The translations under genes and the position numbers were made by a program. A model generated the notes under the pieces. The model did no database searches and was not told the DNA's origin. It saw only the letters and a program-made list of their open reading frames with translations. From contig NZ_WOXS01000002.1 of the NCBI RefSeq assembly GCF_009852415.1, positions 3,370,501-3,434,500 of the forward strand: a stretch of DNA of 64,000 nucleotides. Direction: 5' to 3'. This stretch comes from Streptomyces sp. Tu 3180. GTDB taxonomy: Bacteria; Actinomycetota; Actinomycetes; Streptomycetales; Streptomycetaceae. This document shows positions 17,303 to 25,780 of the stretch, in pieces. The first letter of the stretch is position 1, and every line of letters begins with the position of its first letter.

Positions 17303-18724
17303 ATGCGCAGGACGAGCAGGATCATCCGGACACGCAGGTCGCCCGACGGCTCCACGCGGGTTCCCCGCACCCGCGGAACCGCGAGAGCCGCAGCCGCCGT
17401 CGCCGCGGGTGTGCTCGCGGTCTCGCTCACCGCCTGCGGAGGCGGCGACGACGACGGCGGCACCGACGACAAGGGCGGTGGCGCCGAGGACACCGGCACC
17501 ACCGTCACCCTCCCCGAGCTGGACGGCGAGAGCCTCCAGGTGGCCGCCGTGTGGACCGGCGCCGAGCAGGCCAACTTCAAGAAGGTCCTCGCGGAGTTCG
17601 AGAAGCGCACCGGCGCCAAGGTGACCTTCGTGCCCGCCCAGGACCCCATCATCAACTTCCTCGGCTCGAAGATCGCGGGCGGTGCCCCGCCGGACGTGGC
17701 GCTGCTGCCGCAGCCCGGCGCCATCAAGCAGGCGGTGGACAAGAAGTGGGCCAAGCCGCTGGGCGCCGAGGCGCGGGCGGAACTGGCCGAGAACTACTCG
17801 CGGGGCTGGCAGGACATCGGCAAGGTCGACGGCGAGCAGTACGGCGTCTACTACAAGGCCGCCAACAAGTCGCTGATCTGGTACAACACCCAGGTCTTCG
17901 AGAACGCCGGCGCGAGCGAGCCCAAGACCTGGGACGAACTGCTCACCACCGCGCAGACGGTGTACGACTCCGGCGTCACCCCCTTCTCGGTCGGCGGCGC
18001 CGACGGCTGGACGCTGACCGACTGGTTCGAGAACGTCTACCTCTCCCAGGCGGGCCCGGAGAAGTACGACCGGCTCGCCCGGCACGAGATCAAGTGGACC
18101 GATCCGTCGGTCGAGGAGGCGCTGACCACCCTGGCGGAGATCTGGGGCAGGAAGGACTACGTCGCGGGCGGCGCGCGCGGCGCGCTGCAGACGGCGTTCC
18201 CCGAGTCCGTGACGCAGACCTTCACCGGCGGCGACCAGCCCAAGGCGGCCATGGTCTACGAGGGCGACTTCGTGCAGGTCAACATCGGCGAGACCGAGGC
18301 GGAGGTCGGCACGGACGCGAAGGTGTTCCCGTTCCCGGCGGTCGGCGACACCGCGCCCGTGGTGTCCGGCGGCGACGCGGCGGTGATCCTGAAGGACTCG
18401 AAGGCGGCGCAGGCGCTGGTGACCTTCCTCGCCTCCCCGGACGCGGCGGGCGTCCAGGCGAAGCTGGGCGGCTACCTGTCGCCGAACAGGAACGTGCCGA
18501 ACTCGGCGTACCCCAACGAGGTGCAGCGGAAGATGGCCAAGGCGCTCGTCGACGCCGGGGACGACTTCCGCTTCGACATGTCCGACCAGGCCCCGCAGGT
18601 CTTCGGCGGCACGCCCGGCAAGGGCGAGTGGAAGGCGCTGCAGGACTTCCTGAAGAACCCGCGGGACGTCGCGGGGACCCAGGAGAGGCTGGAGGCCGAC
18701 GCGGCCGCGGCGTACGGGGACTGA
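17303..18724 (+). CDS. ABC transporter sugar-binding lipoprotein
   Basis: A 473-residue extracellular solute-binding protein (family 1). The ATG at 17303 begins a basic n-region (MRRTSRIIRTRRSPDG), a hydrophobic stretch and the lipobox LTAC, so the mature protein is a lipoprotein anchored outside the membrane by Cys at about residue 45. A Gly/Asp-rich spacer follows. The rest has the type-1 binding fold with features such as IAGGAPPDVALLPQPG and GVYYKAANKSLIWYN, and a C-terminal half with PVVSGGDAAVILKDS. It is first in an operon with two permeases. The sugar cannot be assigned; alpha-glucoside or similar oligosaccharide is possible. Confidence 0.92.
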   Translation: MRRTSRIIRTRRSPDGSTRVPRTRGTARAAAAVAAGVLAVSLTACGGGDDDGGTDDKGGGAEDTGTTVTLPELDGESLQVAAVWTGAEQANFKKVLAEFEKRTGAKVTFVPAQDPIINFLGSKIAGGAPPDVALLPQPGAIKQAVDKKWAKPLGAEARAELAENYSRGWQDIGKVDGEQYGVYYKAANKSLIWYNTQVFENAGASEPKTWDELLTTAQTVYDSGVTPFSVGGADGWTLTDWFENVYLSQAGPEKYDRLARHEIKWTDPSVEEALTTLAEIWGRKDYVAGGARGALQTAFPESVTQTFTGGDQPKAAMVYEGDFVQVNIGETEAEVGTDAKVFPFPAVGDTAPVVSGGDAAVILKDSKAAQALVTFLASPDAAGVQAKLGGYLSPNRNVPNSAYPNEVQRKMAKALVDAGDDFRFDMSDQAPQVFGGTPGKGEWKALQDFLKNPRDVAGTQERLEADAAAAYGD

Positions 18725-18731
18725 TCCGGCC

Positions 18732-20081
18732 ATGGCGTCGGACACGGCGGCGGGGCCCCCGGAGGCGGCCCCCGCCGCTCCCAAGTCGCGCAGGAGCGTC
18801 ACCGGCACCCGCACCACCGTCGCGGCGCTGTTCCTGCTGCCCGCGCTCGTCCTGCTCGGTGCGCTCGTGGTCTACCCGATCGGGTACTCCGTCGTCCGCA
18901 GCTTCTACGACCAGTCCGGCGACGGCTTCGCCGGACTCGACAACTACCGGGCCCTGTTCACCGACGACGGCATCCGCACCGCCCTGAAGAACAACATCGT
19001 CTGGGTGGTGTTCGCGCCGACCGTCGCGACCGCGCTCGGCCTGGTCTTCGCGGTGCTGACCGAACGGGTGCGCTGGGGAACGGCGTTCAAGCTGGTCGTC
19101 TTCATGCCGATGGCGATCTCGATGCTCGCGGCGGGCATCATCTTCCGGCTGGTGTACGACCAGGACCCGGACAAGGGCGTGGCGAACGCGGTGTGGGTGG
19201 GGGTGCACGACACCTTCGCCCAGTCCTCGGCGTTCCCGAAGGCGCACCCGGGGCGCGAGTCGCCGCTGGAGCCGGCGGACGGGGGCGCGTTCGTCACCAG
19301 GGCGACGGTGAGCGCGGGCGACACGGTCACGCTGCCGCTGGTCGGTGTCGCCCCGGACCTGATGCCGGACGACGCGCGGCGGGCGGCGCCGCCGGAGCCG
19401 GAGGACGGCCGGATCACCGGCACCACCTGGCAGGACTTCACCCGCGGCAAGGGCGTCGGCACGCTGAACGGCGTCGACGCCTCGGAGCTGGGCTACGCCG
19501 GGATGAGGATCGAGGCCGTGAAGGACGGCGAGGTGGTGGAGACGGCCACGGCGGGCGACGACGGCACCTTCTCCTTCTCGTCGAAGGCGGACGGGGCGCG
19601 GCTGCGGCTCCCGGCGAGCAACTTCGAGGAGCCCTACAACGGCCTGGACTGGCTGGGCCCGTCGCTGGTCACGCCCGCCATCATCGGCTCGTACATCTGG
19701 ATGTGGGCGGGCTTCGCGATGGTGCTGATCGCGGCCGGGCTCGCGGGCATGCCCCGGGAGCTGCTGGAGGCCGCCCGGGTGGACGGCGCCAACGAGTGGC
19801 AGGTGTTCAGACGGATCACGGTGCCCCTGCTCGCGCCCGTCCTCGCGGTCGTCACCGTCACCCTGATGATCAATGTGCTGAAGGTGTTCGACCTGGTCTT
19901 CATCATCGCCCCGGGCTCCTCCCAGGACGACGCGAACGTCCTCGCGCTGGAGCTGTACCGCAAGGGCTTCGCGGCGGACCAGCCGGGCATCGCCAGCGCC
20001 ATCGCGGTGTTCCTGCTGCTGCTGGTCGTCCCGGTGATGTGGTTCAACATCCGCAGGCTGCGGCGGGAGGTGCGGCGATGA
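18732..20081 (+). CDS. Sugar ABC transporter permease with large extracytoplasmic insert
   Basis: A 449-residue MalF-type permease, about 130-150 residues longer than the usual 300. Helices 1 to 3 occupy residues 30-145; then a soluble insert of about 150 residues (roughly 150-300) follows, with an EDGRITGTTWQDFTRGKG stretch and a beta-rich end (GEVVETATAGDDGTFSF) resembling carboxypeptidase-regulatory or SdrD-like domains. The remaining helices and the EAA loop (ELLEAARVDGANEWQVFRRI) that contacts the ATPase are normal. It starts 7 bp after the binding-protein gene and overlaps the next permease by ATGA. No ATPase gene is present, so a shared MsiK-type ATPase probably powers it. Confidence 0.9.
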   Translation: MASDTAAGPPEAAPAAPKSRRSVTGTRTTVAALFLLPALVLLGALVVYPIGYSVVRSFYDQSGDGFAGLDNYRALFTDDGIRTALKNNIVWVVFAPTVATALGLVFAVLTERVRWGTAFKLVVFMPMAISMLAAGIIFRLVYDQDPDKGVANAVWVGVHDTFAQSSAFPKAHPGRESPLEPADGGAFVTRATVSAGDTVTLPLVGVAPDLMPDDARRAAPPEPEDGRITGTTWQDFTRGKGVGTLNGVDASELGYAGMRIEAVKDGEVVETATAGDDGTFSFSSKADGARLRLPASNFEEPYNGLDWLGPSLVTPAIIGSYIWMWAGFAMVLIAAGLAGMPRELLEAARVDGANEWQVFRRITVPLLAPVLAVVTVTLMINVLKVFDLVFIIAPGSSQDDANVLALELYRKGFAADQPGIASAIAVFLLLLVVPVMWFNIRRLRREVRR

Positions 20082-20992
20082 GCGCGGACGCCGGCGGTGT
20101 CAGCGAGGCGGGCGCACCGCCCGTCGTCCCCGTCAGGGCCGGACGGCCGCTGGGCTCGAGGCTCACCGCGCGGGCGGGCGGCGGCCTGGTGCGCGTCTTC
20201 CTGGTCGTCGTCGGAGTGTTCTGGCTGGTCCCGACGCTCGGGCTGCTGCTGGCCAGCCTGCGCACCCCGCAGGACATGGCCGCGAGCGGCTGGTGGAAGG
20301 TGCTCACCGAGCCCTCGCAGCTCACCTTCGGCGCCTACGAGACGCTCCTGGAGAACGGCGACATCACGAGCTCCCTGCTGAACACGGTGTACATCACGGT
20401 GCCGTCGACCGTCCTGGTGGTGGTGATCGGCTCACTGGCCGGTTACGCCTTCGCCTGGATGGAGTTCCCCGGCCGGGACTGGTGGTTCCTCGCCGTGGTG
20501 GGGCTGCTGGTGGTGCCGGTGCAGGTGGCGCTGATCCCGATCGCCGAACTCTTCGGCGCCCTCGGCGTCTTCGGCTCCCTGACCGGGGTGGTCCTCTTCC
20601 ACGTCGGCTTCGGCCTGCCGTTCGCGGTGTTCCTGCTGCGGAACTTCTTCGCGGAGATCCCCAGGGAGCTGCTGGAGGCGGCCCGGCTGGACGGCGCCGG
20701 TGAACTGCGCCTGTTCGTCCGGGTCGTGATGCCGCTCGCCGGGCCGGCGATCGCCGCGCTCGGCATCTTCCAGTTCCTGTGGGTGTGGAACGACCTGCTG
20801 GTCGCGCTGATCTTCTCGGACGCCGGGAGCCAGCCGATCACGGTCGCCCTGCAGACGCAGGTACGGCAGTTCGGCAACAACATCGACGTGCTGGCGCCGG
20901 GCGCGTTCCTCTCGATGGTGGTCCCGCTGGTCGTGTTCTTCGCGTTCCAGCGGCAGTTCGTCTCCGGCGTGATGGCGGGCGCGGTGAAGTAG
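20078..20992 (+). CDS. Sugar ABC transporter permease (MalG-type)
   Basis: A 304-residue inner-membrane permease with six predicted helices. The ATG at 20078 overlaps the stop of the preceding permease (ATGA), which indicates translational coupling. The EAA loop is ELLEAARLDGAGELRLFVRVVMPL, about residues 198-220, the docking site for the ATPase. The sequence LRTPQDMAASGWW after helix 1 and the C-terminal QRQFVSGVMAGAVK are typical for carbohydrate-uptake family 1 transporters. It is the last gene of the importer operon; a terminator follows. Confidence 0.93.
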   Translation: MSADAGGVSEAGAPPVVPVRAGRPLGSRLTARAGGGLVRVFLVVVGVFWLVPTLGLLLASLRTPQDMAASGWWKVLTEPSQLTFGAYETLLENGDITSSLLNTVYITVPSTVLVVVIGSLAGYAFAWMEFPGRDWWFLAVVGLLVVPVQVALIPIAELFGALGVFGSLTGVVLFHVGFGLPFAVFLLRNFFAEIPRELLEAARLDGAGELRLFVRVVMPLAGPAIAALGIFQFLWVWNDLLVALIFSDAGSQPITVALQTQVRQFGNNIDVLAPGAFLSMVVPLVVFFAFQRQFVSGVMAGAVK

Positions 20993-21012
20993 CCCGCACC
21001 GGCGAGGGAGCG

Positions 21013-21044
21013 GGAGGGGCGGACCGGTGCGGGTCCGCCCCTCC
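21013..21044 (+). terminator. terminator of sugar importer operon
   Basis: A perfect 13-bp stem (21013-21025 with 21032-21044) with loop GGTGCG, 20 bases after the permease stop. Confidence 0.82.
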
Positions 21045-21130
21045 GGGTGACCGGATTCCCCCGGATGCCGCACACGGCGTAACCAAGTCGGCCCAGTGGC
21101 CGTTGCCGGGCCGAACGCCCGCACCGACCG

Positions 21131-23413
21131 ATGGATGCCCCCTTGCCCAGGTTCAGTGTCATTGTCCCCGCGTACCAGGTTCAGGCGTATCTGCCCGAGT
21201 GCCTGGAATCGGTGCTGTCCCAGTCGTACGCCGACCTCGAACTGATCGCCGTCGACGACTGCTCGCCGGACGCGTGCGGCGCGGTGATCGACGAGTTCGC
21301 CGCCCGCGACCCGCGCGTGCGGGCCGTGCACCTGCCGGAGAACACGGGCCTCGGCCCGGCCCGCAACGCCGGGATGGAGCGGGCGACCGGCGACTACCTG
21401 GTGTTCCTGGACGGCGACGACACCCTCGCCCCCGACGCGCTCCTGGCGATCGCCGGCCGGCTGGAGGAGACCGGCGACCCGGACGTCCTGGTCTACGACT
21501 ACGCGCGCACGTACTGGTCGGGCGAGACCGTGCGCAACCGGGCCGCCGCCGAGCTCACCGAACGGGGCCCGGCGCCGTTCCGGCTGACGGACCGGCCGGG
21601 GCTGCTGAACCTGCTGATGGTGGCCTGGAACAAGGCCTACCGGCGGGAGTTCACGGAGCACGCGGGCTTCGTCTTCCCGCCCGGCTACTACGAGGACACC
21701 CCGTGGACGTACCCGGTCCTGATGACGGCGGGGTCGATCGCGACCCTGGACCGGGTGTGCGTGCACTACCGGCAGCGGCGGGCCGGCGGCATCCTGCGCA
21801 CCGCCAGCGAGCGGCACTTCGACGTCTTCGACCAGTACGACCGGGTGTTCGCGTACCTCGACGAGCACCCCGGGCTGGCGTGCTGGCGGCCGGTGCTGTT
21901 CCGCCGCATGGTCGACCACCTCGTGACGGTGCACGCGCGGCGGGACCGGCTGCCGCGCGGGACGCACGCCGCCTTCCTGCGCCGGGCCCGCTCCCACTAC
22001 CGGCGCCACCGCGCGCCCGGCGCGCCCGTCCCCGCACGCGCCCGGATCCACCACGCGCTGATCCGGTTCGGCCTGCACCGCACCTACCGGGCCCTGCGGC
22101 TGGCGTCGGCCCTGCGCCGCGGGGCGGTCCGGCTCTCCGGCAGGCTGCTGGGCGCCCTGCGCTCCGCCGCCCTGCTCCTGCACTACCGCGTCCAGCGGCT
22201 GCTCCCGCTGCGCGCCGACCACGCCGTCTTCACCCCCCACGGGGACGACGGCCACGGCGGCGACCCGGGCGCCCTGGAGTCCGCGTTCCGCGCCGTCGCC
22301 CCGCACCTGCGCACCGCCTGGGTGGTGCGCCCCGGGCACCCTCACGCCGTCCCGCCGGGCGCACGCCCGCTGGTCCCCGGCACGGCCGCCCACTGGAGCG
22401 CGCTCGCCCGCTCCGCGTACCTGGTGGGCGACACCGGCCTCGGCCCCCGTCCGGTCAGGCGCAAGGGGCAGGTCGTCGTCCGGACGCAGGACGGCACCCC
22501 TCTCGGGCACACGGGCCTGGACCTCCTGGAACGCCCGGCGGCGGCCCGGGACACCGACTTCGCGCGGCTCCTGGAGGACGTCGACCGGTGGGACTACGTC
22601 GTCTCCGCCAGCCGCCACTCCACCCTGGTCTGGGAGCGGGCGTACCCCGGCCGCTACACCACCCTGGAGTACGGCCGGCCGTGCACCGACCGGTTCCACA
22701 CGGCGACCGGCGCGGACGTGGCCGGGCTGCGGGAGGCGCTCGGCGTCCCCGAGGGCGCGGTGGCGGTCCTGTACGTGCCGGCCCACCGCGACTACCGCCG
22801 CACCCAGCGCCCGCTGCTCGACCTGGAGCGCGTCGCGCGCCGCCTGGGCCCGCGGTTCGTCGTCCTGGCCCGCACCCGGCACCCGCTCGGCGGACCGCCC
22901 GCGGGTTCCTCGGGCCGGGTCCTGGACGTCACCGGGCACCCGAGCGTCACGTCCCTGTGCCTGGCCTCGGACGCCCTGGTCACCGACTACTCCCCGCTGA
23001 TGTTCGACTACGCGGGCCTGGACCGGCCGATCGTCCTGTGCGCCGACGACCGGGAGGCGTACGAGGCGGCCCGCGGCACCTACGTCGACCTGCGGGCGTT
23101 CCCGCCGGGCGCGGTGGCGGGCAGCGAGGAGGAGCTGATCGACATCTTCGCCACCGGCCACTGGCGCGGCTCCCACTCCGACCGGCGGCGCGCGGCGTTC
23201 CGCGCCCGTTTCTGCCCGCACGACGACGGCCGCGCCGCCGAACGGGTGGCCCGCCGGGTCGTGTTCGGGGAGACCTGCCTGCCCCCGGTCGTCCCCCTGC
23301 ACGAACGCCGTCCGGTGCCGTCGGCCGCCGCCGCGTCCGAGGCCCCGCCGCCGCTCGCGACCGTGCCGCAGCAGCAGCCCGGCGGCCCGCAGGCCGTCAC
23401 CGACCGCGTCTGA
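21131..23413 (+). CDS. GT2 glycosyltransferase fused to degenerate TagF-like glycerophosphotransferase
   Basis: A 760-residue two-domain protein of wall glycopolymer synthesis. The GT2 domain (residues 7-250) starts FSVIVPAYQVQAYLPECLES and has the donor-binding VDDCSPD and metal-binding FLDGDDTLAP intact. A basic linker (270-370) precedes a CDP-glycerol:poly(glycerophosphate) transferase domain (about 380-725). In that half the HGTPLK motif reads DGTPLG (Asp454 in place of His), while the second histidine in PAHRDYR (His552) and LVTDYSPLMFDYAGLDRP remain. I infer an active GT2 half and an impaired phosphotransferase half. It is the first of three similar fusions in a row. The start codon has only a weak ribosome binding site. 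Confidence 0.88.
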   Translation: MDAPLPRFSVIVPAYQVQAYLPECLESVLSQSYADLELIAVDDCSPDACGAVIDEFAARDPRVRAVHLPENTGLGPARNAGMERATGDYLVFLDGDDTLAPDALLAIAGRLEETGDPDVLVYDYARTYWSGETVRNRAAAELTERGPAPFRLTDRPGLLNLLMVAWNKAYRREFTEHAGFVFPPGYYEDTPWTYPVLMTAGSIATLDRVCVHYRQRRAGGILRTASERHFDVFDQYDRVFAYLDEHPGLACWRPVLFRRMVDHLVTVHARRDRLPRGTHAAFLRRARSHYRRHRAPGAPVPARARIHHALIRFGLHRTYRALRLASALRRGAVRLSGRLLGALRSAALLLHYRVQRLLPLRADHAVFTPHGDDGHGGDPGALESAFRAVAPHLRTAWVVRPGHPHAVPPGARPLVPGTAAHWSALARSAYLVGDTGLGPRPVRRKGQVVVRTQDGTPLGHTGLDLLERPAAARDTDFARLLEDVDRWDYVVSASRHSTLVWERAYPGRYTTLEYGRPCTDRFHTATGADVAGLREALGVPEGAVAVLYVPAHRDYRRTQRPLLDLERVARRLGPRFVVLARTRHPLGGPPAGSSGRVLDVTGHPSVTSLCLASDALVTDYSPLMFDYAGLDRPIVLCADDREAYEAARGTYVDLRAFPPGAVAGSEEELIDIFATGHWRGSHSDRRRAAFRARFCPHDDGRAAERVARRVVFGETCLPPVVPLHERRPVPSAAAASEAPPPLATVPQQQPGGPQAVTDRV

Positions 23414-23562
23414 CCGCCGTTCCCCCTCGGGAGTGACCATGTCCCCCGGCTCGTCGCGGCCCACTCCGACCCGGCCGCCCGCCCGGCGGCCGACGGGACG
23501 GCCCGGACGGCGTCCCGCCCGCTGAGGCGGCGGGCCACGAGAACCCCTACGGAAGGAGCAGC

Positions 23563-25773
23563 ATGCCCCGCTTCAGCATCATCGTCCCGTCCCACGGGGT
23601 CGCAGGCCGGCTGGCCCAGGCGCTGGACTCGGTGCTCGCCCAGTCCTTCGGTGACTTCGAGCTGATCCCCGTCTGCGACGCACCCGCGTCCCCCGCGTCC
23701 GACGTCGCCGCCCGGTACGCCGAGCGGGACTCCCGGGTGGCCCCGGTGCACGCGCCGCCGTCGGCCGGACTGGCCGGGGCGCGCAACACCGGGATGCGCG
23801 GGGCGACCGGGTCGTACCTGCTGTTCCTCGACGGCGACGACACCCTCGCCCCGGGCGCGCTGGCGGCCCTGGACGCGCGCCTGGCCCGGACCGGACCGGT
23901 GGACGTGCTGTACTTCGAGCACGAGCGCACGCCCTGGTGGGAGGGCGAGCCGGGCAACCCGGCCGCTCCGCTGCTGGCGAAGGCACCGGACGGCGCGTTC
24001 CGCCCCGGCCGCGCCCCGCACCTCACCGGCGTGCAGCTCCCGGCGTGGAGCGCGGCCTGGCGCCGCGCCTTCGTCACCGAGCGCCGGCTGGCGTTCCCCG
24101 AGGGCCACTTCACGGACGTCGGCTGGGGCGGCCTGGCGATGCTGAGCGCCGAGCGGGTGGCGGTGCTGCGCGCGGTCGTCGTGCGGCACCTGCTGCGCCG
24201 GCAGGGCAGCCGGCTGAACCTCCCCGGCGCGCACCACGCCGAACTGCTGGACCAGACCGAGCTGGTGCTCGTCCGCGCGGCCGAACTGGGGCTGCCCGCC
24301 GAGCGGTCGGGGCCGCTGTTCGACCAGCTCTTCGCCGCCGTGCTGAAGACGGCCGCCCATCCCCGGCGGCTGACGGCGGGACGCCGCGCGTTCTTCCGCC
24401 GGGCGAGCCTGCTCCACCGCCGCCACCGCCCCGCCGGGTACCGGCCCCCGGGCGGCAGCCTCGGCGTGCAGCACCGGCTGCTGGCGGCCGGCTCCTACGC
24501 GGCGTTCACCGCCCTGCGCGGCGCCCGTCGCGCGGCGGCCCGGGCGGTGGCGCCGGTACCGCGCCCCCGGGGCGTGCGCACCCGGCTGCTGTACCGGATG
24601 CACCTGCGCCGGCCGCTCGACCCGAACCTCGCCGTGTACTGCGCGTACTGGGGCCGCGGCTACGCCTGCAACCCGGCCGCGATCCACGCCCGGGCCCGTG
24701 AACTCGCCCCGCACATCCGGTCGGTGTTCCTGGTGGAGGCCGGCCGGGAGCACACCCTGCCGGACGGCGTCGAGTACGCCGTCATCGGCAGCCGCCGCGC
24801 CTGGGAGGTCCTGGCCCGCGCCACGTACCTGGTCAACAACGCCAACTTCGCGGAGGGCGTGGTCAAGCGCCCCGGCAGCGTCCACCTCCAGACCCAGCAC
24901 GGCACCCCGCTGAAGACCATGGGCGTCGACCAGTCGACGTACCCGGTGGTGGCCGCGGCGACCGGCAGCTTCACCAAGCTGCTGGGCCGGGTGGACCGCT
25001 GGGACTACAACCTCTCCTCCAACCCGCACTCCACCCGGGTGTGGGAGCGCGCCTTCCCCGGCTCCTACGAGCAGCTGGAGTACGGCTATCCGCGCAACGA
25101 CGTGTACTGCACGGCCGGCGCCGAGGACGTGGCCCGGATCCGCGCCGAGCTCGGCGTGCCGGAGGGCAGCACCGCCGTGCTGTACGCCCCCACCCACCGC
25201 GACCACCGCACCGGTTTCGAGGCCGGCCTGGACCTGGAGGCGTTCTGCGAGGCGGCCGGCGAGGACGTCGTCGTCCTGCTGCGCGCCCACTACTTCTACG
25301 ACCGGGGCGGGCCGCGCACCGGCGGCCGGGGCAGCCGGGTCATCGACGTGACCGCGCACCGCTCCTCGGAGGACGTGTGCCTGGCCGCCGACGCGCTGGT
25401 CACCGACTACTCGTCGATCATGTTCGACTACGCCAACCTGGACCGCCCGATCGTCGTGTACGCCGACGACTGGGACGTCTACCGGGAGACCCGGGGCGTC
25501 TGCTTCGACCTGACGGCCGAGCCGCCCGGCCCGGTGGTCCGCACGCCCGAGGAGCTGGCCCTGGTGTTCCGGGACGGTTCCTGGGCGGGCGCGGAGTCGG
25601 CCGCGCTGCGGGCCAGGTTCCGGGAGCGGTTCTGCGCGTTCGACGACGGGCGGGCCGCCGAGCGGGTGGTGCGCCGGGTGCTGCTCGGCGAGCCGCCCGA
25701 GGCGCTCCCGCCCGTGATCCCGCTCGCGGAACGTGTCCCGGCCCCGGCGGCCGCCCCCCTGGTGAGGAGCTGA
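23563..25773 (+). CDS. GT2 / TagF-like bifunctional teichoic acid-type polymerase
   Basis: A 736-residue fusion like its neighbours. A good ribosome binding site (GGAAGGAG) precedes the ATG. The GT2 half (residues 3-235) keeps FLDGDDTLAP, but the donor-site VDDxS is changed to VCDAPAS, so its activity is uncertain. The TagF half (about 370-710) is intact: QTQHGTPLK with His446, APTHRDHR with His545, and LVTDYSSIMFDYANLDRPIV. This half should transfer glycerol-phosphate or a related alditol-phosphate from a CDP donor to the growing polymer at the inner membrane face. It is followed after 7 bp by the third fusion, so the two are probably coupled. Confidence 0.9.
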   Translation: MPRFSIIVPSHGVAGRLAQALDSVLAQSFGDFELIPVCDAPASPASDVAARYAERDSRVAPVHAPPSAGLAGARNTGMRGATGSYLLFLDGDDTLAPGALAALDARLARTGPVDVLYFEHERTPWWEGEPGNPAAPLLAKAPDGAFRPGRAPHLTGVQLPAWSAAWRRAFVTERRLAFPEGHFTDVGWGGLAMLSAERVAVLRAVVVRHLLRRQGSRLNLPGAHHAELLDQTELVLVRAAELGLPAERSGPLFDQLFAAVLKTAAHPRRLTAGRRAFFRRASLLHRRHRPAGYRPPGGSLGVQHRLLAAGSYAAFTALRGARRAAARAVAPVPRPRGVRTRLLYRMHLRRPLDPNLAVYCAYWGRGYACNPAAIHARARELAPHIRSVFLVEAGREHTLPDGVEYAVIGSRRAWEVLARATYLVNNANFAEGVVKRPGSVHLQTQHGTPLKTMGVDQSTYPVVAAATGSFTKLLGRVDRWDYNLSSNPHSTRVWERAFPGSYEQLEYGYPRNDVYCTAGAEDVARIRAELGVPEGSTAVLYAPTHRDHRTGFEAGLDLEAFCEAAGEDVVVLLRAHYFYDRGGPRTGGRGSRVIDVTAHRSSEDVCLAADALVTDYSSIMFDYANLDRPIVVYADDWDVYRETRGVCFDLTAEPPGPVVRTPEELALVFRDGSWAGAESAALRARFRERFCAFDDGRAAERVVRRVLLGEPPEALPPVIPLAERVPAPAAAPLVRS

Positions 25774-25780
25774 CGAAGCA

